A stretch of DNA of 64,000 bases, taken from Polytrichum commune (Eukaryota > Streptophyta > Polytrichopsida > Polytrichales > Polytrichaceae). Every line of letters starts with the position of its first letter. Positions within the stretch are counted from its first letter, which is position 1. The stretch is taken from contig OX485804.1 in NCBI GenBank assembly GCA_950295325.1, forward strand, positions 33,170,001 to 33,234,000, written 5' to 3'. Of this stretch, positions 23,501 through 36,000 are shown in pieces. The notes under the pieces are model-generated. The model had not been told where the DNA came from. It searched no databases and saw nothing but the letters and a program-made list of their open reading frames with translations. Both the position numbers and the translations under genes were made by a program.

Positions 23501-26500
23501 ATATCAAGGCAAGCACTAGTAGATTTACAAAATGTCCATGAAGAAGTCTATTTTCTCATGACATCTGTTGACACCATACACAAGTATTATCTGAGGTACT
23601 AACCACTTCATCAAAAGATTCCAAGGGCCACATTGATTCATTTTCTCTGCCACTCCCACCAACTTCCAGAAGACTATCCAGTGGTGGCTTTGGTGGCTGT
23701 TGCAAAATCAAAATCATGTGGTTTGAATATTAGAACCTCTGACCTCAAAGTGAACACAAGCAAAAGTTTGCATGGAAAGATGGGAACCATCATCAAGACT
23801 ACAAGATATGATGAAGTCCAGCCAATATCCAGTACATGTGTTATATTCCTTGAATGTAAATGTGCAAATCTATAGTACTCACAAAAATGAGATCATTATT
23901 TTGTGTATATTTAATATAATGAGATTAAAAATAAAAAACTTACTGGCATTGCATCTGCACTACTATCCCCAGAATCACTGTTGTTATCAGTAAAAGTTGT
24001 GAATTCGGAAATGCCACTTTCGAATCTCTCCATTTTTTTCAGGTTTGATAGGTGGTTTTTTGCATGGGAGGTCCAAAAGTCACTAGCTTTGTCAGCATCC
24101 TGTGAGACCTCTTCCGCATGGGAGGTCCAAAAGTCATCTGTTTCAGCATCCACTGAGACCTCTTCCTCCTTTGATTGGGCACCCTGAAAGCCAATGCCAC
24201 CTTACAAACTTGGCATCAAAAATTTCTAAACAGATGGAAGAATTTTTTTGACTTCCTCACCAAAACCAAACCATGTACTTGAATCAAATACTTTCACATT
24301 GGAAGTCAGAACAATACTAGCTAGTTAATAAACCTCAGACATGCAGACTGTTTTCCACTCTCCTGTCCAACGTACTCAATTTCTTGACTGCACTGTCAAA
24401 ATAGCCAACTACAGCTTGTTACCTAGTAAAATGAAGCCTCTCCTAAGCCTTGCCTTAATTATATTCATCAACTGTCTTATTGAGAGGGCCCAGAAACCAA
24501 AGATAAGACGTCTAGTTGTTGACGTCTAGTCACCTACCATATAATCTCACCATGAATTCCATTCTTACACGAGAATACTTTTTGGTGCCCTAAACAATCC
24601 CTTTATAACTAACCCTGAACAAAGAGGCCCAGGTTTCCATGTTTCATAACTTACTGCTGTGAACAATCCTTCTGAGGATCTGTGCCCTTTGGGCTGCCAT
24701 GAGTGGAGTCCCCAACTTAATTTTAGATTACCTTAGTATATTTCAGCTTGCTCCTGTATTAGGAGACAAGACAGACCTATTCTACAGTCTCAAAATCAAA
24801 AAGGGGTAGTAAAAGTGACATACTCCAAAAGTCTCAAAATAGCTCAAATCATAATCTGCAGATTGAAGAGGAGTAGGTGAAGCTTGCTTGATGCTTTCCC
24901 CAAAGGTCTCATAGATGGAAATTTCTTCTGTATGGAGCTTAGCGGGTGTGATGTCCACAGATGGGTAACTACTCCAGTCTGTGTCCCAAGTACTGACACT
25001 CTCTGGAATCCCATTAGTTGTATTTACAACAGCTTGCTCTTCCCTTTCCTGCCAAGGTCGGTCACTCTTGTCAGGACCAGAACACCTGTAGATCCTCAGA
25101 TGGTGTGATATTGGCATGCAGATGACACCCCCACAATAATCTACATGAATTCATGACTTGACACAGAAACTGTACCTTACTAGAATTAGTGTGAACATCC
25201 AGAATCTTATTATACACTAAACTTCTCATAGTCTTGTACAGCTCAATAGCTGATGTAGTTTTATGATTCTCACCCATATGACACACTTGGATCAAGATTA
25301 AATAATACATAAAAGAGTATGAAGAGAAGGTGGGTCATCTGCCTACCTTCACGAACTCCACATCGCTATGATAAACGTCAAGGTCGCTTGCTGGAGCAGC
25401 CTCCAGGGCGGATTCCATCACTGCTCCCTCCAGGCTCACATCAACGTCATCTGTTTTTTGAAAATCGCCATATCCGTCTGTTTCCTGAAAATCACCAAAT
25501 TCATCTGTCTCTGCCCCATCAACCTGGGCCATCTCTGCCTCATTAACCTGGGCCGTGGATTCTCCAAGCTGCTCATCCAAATTATTTTCTTGCATATTCG
25601 GAGGGACCAGATCACTTCCACCTGAGGAGATTTTAGGGGAGCTAGGTACATCTGCTTCCACCATAGCAGACAATGACCTATCTTCAATAATTGGTGAAGA
25701 CGACTCTGGAGTTTCGAACTTCCATACTTGCCTTTCACCGAGCTGCTACACATACAACCATCAACACTCTCAGTTGCATTTTCATTTCATTGTAGAATCT
25801 CTATGTGTCTCACAATACAGGAAGTTCTAACAAAAAGAGAGTAAACAAAGTTCATCACATAAGACAGTGAAAGAAACTAGGTATGATCAGGAGCTTTATA
25901 AATCCTTCCAAGAGAAAAAGGGAGGACTGAGAACAGGAAAAAGTCTAATGTGATGTACATAATCACACCTTCATACCATTATAGAATCTCTATGCCTCTA
26001 ACAACACAGAAAGTTCTAACAAAAAGAGACTAAGCCCAGTTCATTATAAAGACAGTGAAAGAAACTAGGCATCATCAGAAGGTATTGAAAATCCTTTCAG
26101 GGACAAAACAGCAGGACTGAGAGCAAGAAAAAGTCTGATATGTGATGTACAAAATCACACATTCATTTCATCATAGAATCTCTATGCCTCTCACATGATA
26201 TCATCAGTGAAAAAAACTAGGTATCATCATAAGCTTCTAAAAATCCATATACACAAAACATGAGCACACTGAGAGCAGGAAAGAGAGTAATGTGTATTGC
26301 ACCGAATCACATAATGTAGGCGTGTAAGAACCGACCTTACTAGGTGGATGTATGGACTCCAAAAACTGCAAAAATGCAAAAGAGAGCTTGAAGTTGAACT
26401 CCACAGCGTGGGGAGAGGAGGGCACACGCTCAGTGCCGCAAGCTATACAAATGGTTGCATCGTTCCCCCTGGGCAATGGCGCTCCACACTGTCCACATTT

Positions 26501-26647
26501 CACGTCTCCTTCCTGTTTGGCTATCCAGTCCTGCAACTTATGCAAAGGAGCACCCTCAAATGGCTCCAGGGATTCCGCCAGTGCCGCAGCTGCCTTTGTG
26601 GCTTTCGCCAGGCGTTCCCGCATCTCCTCCATGGCCTCCTCGTCCAT
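20581..26647 (-). CDS. Large zinc-ribbon/acidic repeat protein, DUF7815-like (dentin sialophosphoprotein-like)
   Basis: Eleven minus-strand exons read 26647-26336, 25742-25347, 25066-24824, 24183-23944, 23696-23604, 23313-23215, 23107-23003, 22895-22800, 22663-22541, 22353-22231 and 22035-20581, all phase 0, for 1094 aa. The exon 3 start is the least certain junction. The N-terminus has an Ala-rich helix and a four-Cys ribbon (CGQC at 51-54, CIAC at 67-70), then NFKLSFAFLQFLESI, resembling plant DUF7815 proteins. The rest is acidic and disordered. It holds DFWTSHA twice (exon 4), DPFPWP-type motifs in exons 6-10, RS-x-S-F/Y-G motifs (TRSLSFG, KRSVSYG, TRSVSFG) and DDFF/DPFNFF motifs in exon 11. 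DPF and acidic-Phe motifs are typical of clathrin-adaptor appendage ligands, so a trafficking role is a possibility, not a demonstration. The RSxS motifs look like kinase or 14-3-3 sites. Confidence 0.8.
22541..23313 (-). repeat. Tandem exon+intron array encoding DPFPWP motifs
   Basis: Three consecutive units (exons at 23313-23215, 23107-23003 and 22895-22800) recur every 206-212 bp, introns included. The introns share GCAGAAACATCAA and CCCACAAGAAC. Exons 7 and 8 differ at 2 of their first 31 residues. All contain ANGVDPFPWPL. Exon 9 (22663-22541, MMDPFPWPIEEF) and exon 10 (22353-22231, VDPFTWPLDNF) are older relatives. Exon 5 (ESMWPLESF) may be a still more diverged member. Every unit is symmetric (phase 0), so gain or loss keeps the frame. 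Confidence 0.92.
25780..26330. repeat. Intronic tandem repeat, about 190 bp x 3
   Basis: In intron 1 of the zinc-ribbon gene, TAGAATCTCTATG recurs at about 25793, 25983 and 26175. Each is followed by AGAAAGTTCTAACAAAAAGAG (reduced in the third copy), GAAACTAGGTATCATCA and an AATCACA end. The copies are diverged by point changes and small deletions. Confidence 0.85.
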
Positions 26648-28427
26648 TCTTCCCCAACACAATCCTTGAATGACTATTCGACACCTTCCAGATCCTCCGG
26701 AATCTCTAAGGAATTGGTTGTGGACATCGGAAGCAAGAAAGAAACCCCCTATCCATGAAACCCTAAATTCGCCAAACTCGGGCCTATGTCAATGCAATCA
26801 TCTGTAGAACATGTCACCTGGCCATAGCAAGCATTACAGTCACAGATTCTTATAAGATCTCAATCCCTGAGCTTAAATTGTTCTAACAGCAACACAAAAA
26901 CTCCTGTCCACGACATAGGTATGGCCAATCCAAAGAACGCAGACTCCAAAGATTCACGGCTCACGTTGAAATTTTCATCCGAACCATGATGGCCTCACTC
27001 AGTCCTCAACAAGTTTGTGTCGTCATTTTGAAACACTTGGAACTTAGCGTTTGCCAAATCACATAACCTAAAATACCACGCGGAAGGATCTCATCACAAC
27101 TTGCAGGGAGAAGACCAATTCAAAGGCAAGAAAACAAACAAATGGCAGTGTAACACGAACGAGCACGATGAACTACTCTTTTCTCCCTTCTAATAAAAGT
27201 AAGAGAAGTGATCGCAAACCATCACTGCAGGCTATAAAGTGAATATTAATAAGTGTACCATTGAAATGCTGCCCCAAAGCTGGACACTACAGTTGTGCCA
27301 GAAGAGTTGATTGTTTGCAAGCTCTCGATGATCGGTTCGGAAGCTGAAGATCCACAACAATACTAAATCAAATAGACTAAGAAATGGATTTTCAGAAACC
27401 GGATGCACATGATGAATCTGTTAACAAAAACAAGGAGGCCTCAGTATGCACACACCGACGTTGGAATTCCATTCTGCGCAAAATATCATACCTAGGTGAG
27501 TTAGTTTTTTCCAGGAGTACCCAACTTATCATCCATCACCTCGTCTGAGGTAGGCCAATCAGCAATGAACTTCATCCGTTCCATCCACTAGCCATCCTCC
27601 TTGTCAGAGTTCTACATCCATTAATGGTCTTGTGCAGTTGAAGGTGAAAACATAACTTGGGAATCCCTTAAAGCTCGGACTTTAATTTCAAGCAATTTGG
27701 ACCCCTCAATTAGCATTAGAAACCCCGAATTAGTATACGGTAGTATTTAGAACTCAATTGTAACACCTGGGAACTTAGGTATTACGAATGCACAGCTACA
27801 CCATTTCAACTCGGAGCTCTCCAACATGGAATGGGATACAATGTGTTGCTTGTGAAGTAGATCAACCTTGATATAATGGGTCTTAGGATTTGTGGCACCC
27901 ATGTTAAGAAGTTTAGTATAAACGAGCCTCTATATTTGTGGACGATTCATTGGAACTTAATTGAATGAATGGTGAAACTTGATTTGTGATGTGATGATGT
28001 TAATTTTGGGATCAAAACACTAAATAATCAAGTGTCCAAGCTATGAAGGGTTCCTAACACTTACACCTTCAACTTAGGTGAGAATCACAAATCCTTGGCC
28101 CTTGAATGGACAACCGACCTCAAAAGAAAAGAAATCATTCAAGAAAAATCTACAAGCAACACTCGAGAATGCAGAAATAGTCCCTCAACAAGACACAAAA
28201 AGAATTTGACTGTTGGAAGGTTGAAACACACAAACTATTTTGTTCCAAATCTTAGCCCCTCAAATGTCACTCCCCATTCTCCTTGCCCAACTTATCATCT
28301 ATTTCCACCTCCAACATAACCACTTGAATGACGAGATTCATCCAAGTTCCAACTAACATCCCATCATCATTTCATCCTCTTGCTATGTACTGTAGCTCAT
28401 GAGTCATTATAGGGTGTTTAGTTAAGC
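26648..28427. other. 5' flank of the zinc-ribbon gene; otherwise gene-free
   Basis: The first few hundred bases probably contain promoter and 5' UTR of the minus-strand gene at 26647, but no clear TATA box could be assigned. Beyond about 27.4 kb the sequence is AT-rich intergenic DNA with no recognisable gene. Confidence 0.4.
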
Positions 28428-28430
28428 TTA

Positions 28431-28933
28431 GGGCCACTTCACACACGAGACTGAGTGCCTGTGACCATGACACTTCGAGCGCTCTCATTGGTGGGAAAGG
28501 CGGAGCCAGTCCAAGTTCGCTGCTTCACACTATGCTTGAGGGACCAACAAAGTATGTGAATGCAAGATGGATGTAAAGTCTACATGGATTCTTACATGGC
28601 ATCGAATGGATCATGTTTCATGGTCACTTGGACCATTTTAAAAAACCATCTCTTGAAGGTAGGCCTAACACAAAACCATTAGGAAACCATGACACTCTGA
28701 ACGCTCACAACCGTTGATTTATTCTATTTTATCATGCATGAGGACCCGGATGAATTGAGATTCATTGAAATAGCATTTGGTTGAGGGCCTAATCACATAT
28801 GACTTCACACTACACTTGAGGGCCCGTGGCCACAATACATGATTTTGGAGGTGTCTTGAGACGGCCATTGAACACTTTCATTTGAGCTCTCAGAATCCAT
28901 GGTCACGGCTCTTGGCTCATGTGTGAATTGGCC
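28431..28933. mobile_element. PIF/Harbinger-like non-autonomous element, copy 1 (TTA target duplication)
   Basis: It begins GGGCCACTTCACACACGAG and ends with the inverse CTCATGTGTGAATTGGCCC, flanked on both sides by TTA (28428-28430 and 28934-28936). A 3-bp TTA/TNA duplication and GGGCC-type termini are typical of the PIF/Harbinger superfamily. There is no transposase. A second copy lies at 47066-47637. Confidence 0.85.
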
Positions 28934-29151
28934 CTTAGTGTAGAAGACAAGCAATCACACTACCAATGGATGGCTAACTTAGGTTATTCCTCTTTTGTGC
29001 ACCAATTCCTTGCAAGCATCTTTGAAAGGGCATACTCTAACTTCTTGCATTGCACAAAAAAGAACGAGCTCAAGAGTTGATTGCGTAGCCCTCAAGTGTG
29101 CACACACATGCGTTCTTAAAAAAAAAAAAAAAAAGTCCCAAGCATATTTTA

Positions 29152-29309
29152 ACATAACATTATTCAGATCCATCACAGTGTTATGCGGGACCCACAATAT
29201 TCTATGGAGTATTCTTTTATTTTCACACTCAGTCTGAAAATGGGGAATTTTCCTGTGGGATAATGTTAGTCCCGCAAAACACTGTCATGGATCCGAATGA
29301 TGTTATGAA
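29152..29309. mobile_element. Foldback (hairpin) element
   Basis: The left arm CATAACATTATTCAGATCC, then CAGTGTTATGCGGGAC, pairs with the inverse of the right arm GTCCCGCAAAACACTG, then GGATCCGAATGATGTTATG. The arms are about 60 bp with a loop of about 40 bp. It has no coding capacity and is probably a MITE; a small-RNA hairpin is also possible. Confidence 0.75.
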
Positions 29310-32150
29310 TACATGGGTACATGTTCAAGTATAAAAATTACATGATTAGAGAAAACCTTTAAGGATCTTTAAGAAATCTACAAGTAACACTTGAAGAATC
29401 TAAAATGTATTCAAATTTTTGTCTTAAAGATGATACTGTGTATTTGGTATTTACAGAAACTATTTCCATGTGACTTGTTTTATCCTATTTATGGTCAACT
29501 AAATGATATGTTAAGCATTATAAAGAAAAATTGACAGTAATAGATGACGCCATCAAGGATGTTCAAAGCATGGTCTAAAAAAACGACCTTGTGATTTTAT
29601 TTCTTTCAAACTTCACAATTGACTTCACCAATCAATCAACACCATTACACGTGTGCTAAGTTTAAAGTATAGAAGATGTAGAATGTTGATACACAATATC
29701 AAATGCTTAGTATCAATTGTAAGTGGTGTAATGGATACAAGAAGGTGGATTTGAAAGTAAACAAGGGTAACCCATCCCTATCACATGTTGTCTCATAGAT
29801 GACATGACAAACATGTGGAATATTCTCGGGTTGATCCAAGAGTCATCCATCCAACTTTCATTCATTCCCCTTTCTAACGGGTCAATCAATTCAAAGTGTG
29901 GGTACGCAAATGATGAATAGACTAACAACAATTACCGGACTAGGTGTTGATGATTAGCTTAAGGTACATATACCCAAAACCAAGATGCATGATGTTGGTT
30001 TTAGGTTATGTGTAGATGTTTAGTATGCCTACCTTAGACCATGGCAACACTTTCAAATAGGAACTCTCCGAAAGGGTGTAGCTTACTCTAGTGCATTGTT
30101 TTAATGGAAGCAATGGATGAGTGGTGGCAGGAACGGTGGAGATCTTACATCGGTCAAATCTGACGGTCGAGAATGCACAGGCAACGTGGCCTCACTAGAA
30201 GCCAGAAGTTGCTTTCATCGCCCATAGACTTCTTCTCGATAACAAACTCACCTATAATCCACCTGGCAATCACAATAGGGGTATTTGATTGAATTGGATA
30301 TTTTCAACCAGTTGGCATGTGCGAACCTAGGGGTTTGCCCCTGGGGGAGATAGGTGTCAGTTGGCTTGTCCCTGCCTGTTTAGGGTGTTCACGTACCTTC
30401 GAAAGCATGTAGTCATTGTCGTGGTTTGTCTGATCCTTGTAATGTCCATTTCGGATGACATATAGACTTAGGACCAATTCAAAACGACACCCAAATAAAG
30501 TACGAACAATGACACCTTGACCAATATTTCATCCCTCCAAAGTGCTTCTACATCATTAGGTTGTCGTGTGTGTCGTCATGTTGAGTAGACGATTAGACAT
30601 GTTGGCAACCCCAACCAGCGCTATCCAAACAAGCAAGAGCGTTCCTCCACCGGAGAAGTTTGGACCCCCCCCCCCGCCTCCTCCCCAAGCAAGACCCAAA
30701 ACTTCTTCATCTTGTCCGTTGAGGTGGCTACATTGGTTTGATGACATGGCATGTTGATGAAGTGAACAAACCCTAACCCTGAGCAACGCATTGGACAAAG
30801 CTGTGATTTCAATCAATGACCTTTGACAATCTTTTGTCCAAGCTTTGCTCGTTTGAACCGGGCCTTTGACCGACTCGAAAATGAAACAACACCAAAACTC
30901 ATTCCGGTGGCAACATTGGAGTCATCTTTCGGTTTTTTTCTTTCTAGACTTTCATTATGCATCAATAAGCTTCCACTGTCAATGATTCATTCTGCTCTAC
31001 TCCTTAGAGGAGGACGGCCTGAAGTGGTCGTTTTCTTGGAAAATGTGTGCTAGTGGGTGCCATAGTATGGCCTGCACTTCCACTTTCTGTCAATAGACAG
31101 CTAATGACAACAATTATACTAAAATGCTTAGAAGTGGATGGCCCAAAGTGTCCATTTGCTTGGGAAAATGTTTCACAACAGTCAAGTGCGGCCTGGATTG
31201 CCACTTTGAGTGAGTGTGTGGATTAAAACACCTGAAGAGTATTAGTGTGTGGATTAAAACTGAGAGCTCTCACGGAAGCCATGTTGATCTTAGTATTTAC
31301 AAATGCACTGTTTCTATGCAAGAATGAGGATTTTAAATGAGAAAAAAACTGAAAAGGTTTCTATAAGAGATTTATTTGATATGATCCCGTAAGTTGTTTA
31401 CACCTTTGTGACAGAATCATTGGATCTGGGCTCATGTTTGCCCTAATTATCCTTAGAAGCCTTCAGGGGATGTTTCCAAAAAAGGTGTCCCATGCTTGAG
31501 ATTGAGACTTGAAATGCAGATTGCAAGGTTAATGCGCGGCCGGTTCATGTTTCCCACAGTACCTTCTCGGGCCAGTGGATCTCATGTTACATCATGCCCT
31601 AGTTCACAGATTCGAGGTATTTGAAGAAGCTCCAACTCGTGATCCTTGTCATAAGTCAAGCAATCGTGAAGTTGAGTGGCACGTCTTGGTCGAATACGCA
31701 AATTATGAGTGGCAATTTGAAAGTTTGAAATGCATCTGACGTAAACTAAATTGACTCAAAGTTGGATAATGACATGAACTTTGCACCATGGTGATTAAAA
31801 TTGTCTTACTTGTTCCTCTCTGGAACAATTCCACCTCATTTATTGCTCGGTGCAAAGAAAGCCTGTGCCAATGGTTAATGAAGGGATTGGGAACCTAAAC
31901 CTGCATTCGAGGCATCCATCGTTGTGATTTGAGACACCTTGAATGTTGTGAACGGATTCCAGATAAACTTATCACGGCAGGTTGTGACCGCGTAGAACAG
32001 GTTCAGCCTAACCACAAATTGCAAGTGATTGTTGAATTTCTTGCATTCTCTGTAATTTCTTGAAGAGAAAAACCTCTGAACATAAAGATTGGTTGCTCAT
32101 TTTCTACGTCCTCACAAAAGTTTGATAGTCCAATATCATCAGTGGAGGTG
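29310..32150. other. Gene-free stretch
   Basis: No gene was recognised. A C-run lies at about 30665-30675. Two direct repeats of about 85 bp lie at 31008-31084 and about 31125-31205. They share GGCC, AAGTG, TTGG and GAAAATGT and end GCGGCCTGGATTGCCACTTT or its variant. They look like a local duplication. Confidence 0.5.
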
Positions 32151-32153
32151 TCA

Positions 32154-32156
32154 GTT

Positions 32157-32193
<37 letters not shown>

Positions 32194-32194
32194 A
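32154..32194. repeat. (TCTA)n microsatellite
   Basis: About ten TATC units follow CAGTTTC, as in the SINE tail GGAGTTTC-TATC. However, the preceding sequence does not match the SINE body, so it is listed only as a simple repeat. Confidence 0.9.
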
Positions 32195-33043
32195 TGTTTC
32201 ATCTATGTGAATTTTCTCTCTTTTGTTTGCTGTGGTAGGTTACATGGGCAGAGCATAATATGGATTTGGTTCGGGGACTTCAACGAGGGTCGTGTTTGAA
32301 TCGCTTATTTTCATCAACAAATCCTTACAATGTTGCTCGGTTGAGGATATTGAAGCATTTCCAACATTCTATACAAACCACTTGTAAGTGTGGCATCATC
32401 ATCACCAAGATATGAGTGCTCCACACCAAGAAAAGAAAAGAAAATGAACATCAGCGTTTTGCCCAAGTGAATTTGAGCCCATTTATCCTATCATGTTCAA
32501 GAGTTCCCTCAGCTTGGAGTACTCCACACCAATATTATTGCTTTGAAACGATGGTAACCTTCACGTGCCAAGTGGGATTTCTCAATATCTAAATGTTTGT
32601 CAAGCAGGTGTAAAACATGCGGTCAAAGCAATTGTGGGTCTCACATTTGCCACACATTCTTCAACAAGATGGAATACCCACGTAGGGATTGCTCTTTGCG
32701 AGGACGGTGAGTACATTAACTTTGCCATCGTGCATTTACAAGGTTCTCAATACAATATTTAACTGGGGCACATTATAAGCTTATGAGTCCTAGGCATTTG
32801 TCATGCGTCACTAGAAAATTTGCATTGTTCTTATATGACGTGAGACGATTACCTGAGGTCATGTTTCTCACATTATTGCCAAGAATCTGCACCAAATTTA
32901 GGTTGAATTTGGTGACTCCAAGCACAACTTTCATGCAACCCGTCCAAATTTCAATTTTAGAATGGAAACACTTAGTTGTCATTGAATAATGTTATGTCGC
33001 TTGTTCTTAAGGGTGAAGCATCTCTCATTCACGCCACTCTAAA

Positions 33044-33047
33044 AGTT

Positions 33048-33086
<39 letters not shown>
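33044..33086. repeat. (TC)n microsatellite
   Basis: An uninterrupted CT dinucleotide tract of about 42 bases. Confidence 0.95.
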
Positions 33087-33089
<3 letters not shown>

Positions 33090-36000
33090 CAATGTCTTCA
33101 TCGAGAGAGAAAGATGACGTCATCCAAAGTTCAACATTATGACCAAGTATAGACACTTCGTTCCACAGGCATAGCTAGCATAACATTACTTAATTCCTTG
33201 GTTGCATTCCATGGGGTCAAGTATTGGACAAGTATAATTCTCATGTAATTCCAAGTTACCTTGTTTATGGGGATCACTTAGGTTGTGTATATATAAAATT
33301 GCTAAGTAGTTACATGAAGGTCTTTTCCCCTCAACAGAAGGTTGTAATTAAAAAAACTCTGAATAATTTTAGAATTATTTGTCAAAAAACTCATAATGCA
33401 CAGTCCGAGTGCTCCCCATAAACGGGGAGTCCCAAAATTAAAGGAGAATTATGCTCCTGTGATACATGGTCCTAGGGAATGTTGTCAAGAACCTACGTAA
33501 TGTTATGTGTAGAGTTTTCGACAAGCAACTATATAATAATAGAGTTTGTTTGATTACATCCTCTTTCCTTAGAAAATACCATCATCTAGCTACTTAATAA
33601 TGTTATAAAAATGAAATGTTTGACTTATAAATATATTATTTGTTCATGATGGTCTAATTTGTCCAACTTTGGACACGCACTTCAAAGGTCATTTTGTCGT
33701 TCACCTGTAGGTCAGGTGGGTAACTTTGTGCCGCCATTTAAATCAAATACAAGCAAGGTGGAGAAGCCTAAGGCTGAGTCCAATGTCGGGCTCATATTGA
33801 ATTATCTTATGATACCTACATTGGTGTTGTTTGATGGTGGCCATTGGACGTCGCTTTCCTCCGTCACTTGTAGGGTCCTTAGTAATTCTCATGTGGAGCA
33901 CAAAACCGATTCCTACCTCCATTTATGCATGGGTTGAAAAGGTACACACCAAGATATTACCATCCTACTAGGTTTGAAATGGCCTTTACAAAAATAATAA
34001 CATATAGCACCTCGTAACTTTGATCAATTTGATTCACAATAATCTTGATAATTGGTGTAAGTATGTGACTATTATCTTTAACTTGAATTCAAGTTCCATG
34101 TTTTGCGGTTGGTGTATGGTACATGGCCTTGTAGAGAAGGTTGCAAGAAGTAGTTGAAAGACAACATTTGGAGAACATCGGAGATAAGGTGATGACTATC
34201 TTCATCATGAACAACCTCTATTGCATACTCTCAATGTCATTTGTTATGTGTTTTGTAATGTTATTATCATGAGAAGTTAGTCATGAAATCACAATATATT
34301 TCAAATGTATTTCAATTGCCGTATGTTTATGTCTAATTAATTGGGCATGTCTATGGCGGCATAAATTTAATTTCCACATCATTTTTTGGATGTTTCAATC
34401 ATACACCATATGACATGTGGCACTACATGCCAGAATTTTCAAATTTTACGTTTGATCCAATATGCCCATAGGTAAACCTTTGGCATCCGAATAGCGTCCA
34501 TGCGTTAATTAGGATGGATCACAAAAATTTCCCAATCGCTCAAGATTAGGGTGGGGGCATCTGATAGTGTCATATCACTAAAAGGCAAGTGGCATGGTAT
34601 GATGCACGCAAATGACAATCTTGGTGCTACATGACATGTAGAAAACATTAATTTCATCATTGACTTCATAATACAATCTTTTTCAAACCTAGTGTTTTGT
34701 AGTACAAATCATTTTTTGGTGGCGATATTTATATTGATTTCAAGATTATAATGATTTAAGAATGTGAATGCTTAGAAATAGTGTGTATCACAAAATCTTG
34801 GATAAAGGTTTGAGCAACAAATGATTGCTAAGGATGAGTCATCTCAATGTTCTCCGCCAGACTTAATTTTCAATAATGCTTAATTTGGGATCAATTTGCC
34901 TCATTCATAGTTGTAATTGAGCTTGGTATGTGTTGTACATGTGGGTTGATTTGGCGCACACTATTCGTCATCAAACCACGTAAATGGGTTTGCAATCATC
35001 GAGTCACAACTATAAAAGGAGGCATGGGACACATGAACATGTTGCTAAATGACAAGTCAATTGACATGGCACATCAATTTTTATGCCACTTGTAATCAAA
35101 TCATACACAACTAGTGTATTTTTTTGGTTGTTTTATAATTTAATGTTCACTAAATGCATGTTAAAAGGTTGTAATATATGGTATTACAATAATAATAATA
35201 ATAATAATGGGTGATTAATCGATGTTGGTGTAGATCAAAATATTGAGTCTTGCGGCTGTGGATGCTAGTACAAGGCCCTCATCTGAATGGCAAACGGGAT
35301 ACCTTCATTCCTTCATTTATGCAACAGAGGTTTGTCTAACTCATTGTGTATATTGTTAGGATACTACTTAACTTTAAAGGAAACATCAAAAAGATCAACC
35401 CCAAGTTGTAGAAATTATATACATTGTTTGGAGAGAGGGAATTATTACATACGAGTGCATCCCTCCTTCATCCAACATACAAGCTTTAAAACAATATGCA
35501 ACCTAGAGATTATTATTCTTAATTTATTTAACATCATGAGCAGTTTTTAAGACTCCAAATTAGTCTAGGCAAAATCATTTGAGTTGCATCCGCCACAAAC
35601 CCATATATAAAGGAGTTGAGTTTTCATGTTGGATGTATGAGAGGCATGGTCATACGTATGCGTTAATCCTCTCTCTTTTACACGCATGCTCTGTATGGTT
35701 TTTTTTCAACATAAATACTTCATAGTAAGTGAACCAATTCCAACCCCCTTTTTTTGGCGCAAAGTAGTTAATTACCTAGGCTTCATTATGAATAATCTTA
35801 ATTTTATCTTGAGTGTTTAGTTAAACATAGTTTATTGGTGTAGACTCAAGACAAAGGACAAATAAAACCTTGACTTTCGTTACTTGTAGATAAATCACAT
35901 GGTGTCAATGAATTCAATCTCATGAGCTCCTTATATGGAGTTGGTTATGTAGTCATTTTTGTGAAATATTTGAAGTACGTTAAGGTTCTCAAATGTTTCA

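Noticed and set aside
32154-32194. Third SINE copy marked by its TATC tail
   Set aside because: Sequence upstream of the tract does not match the SINE body and no target duplication was found.
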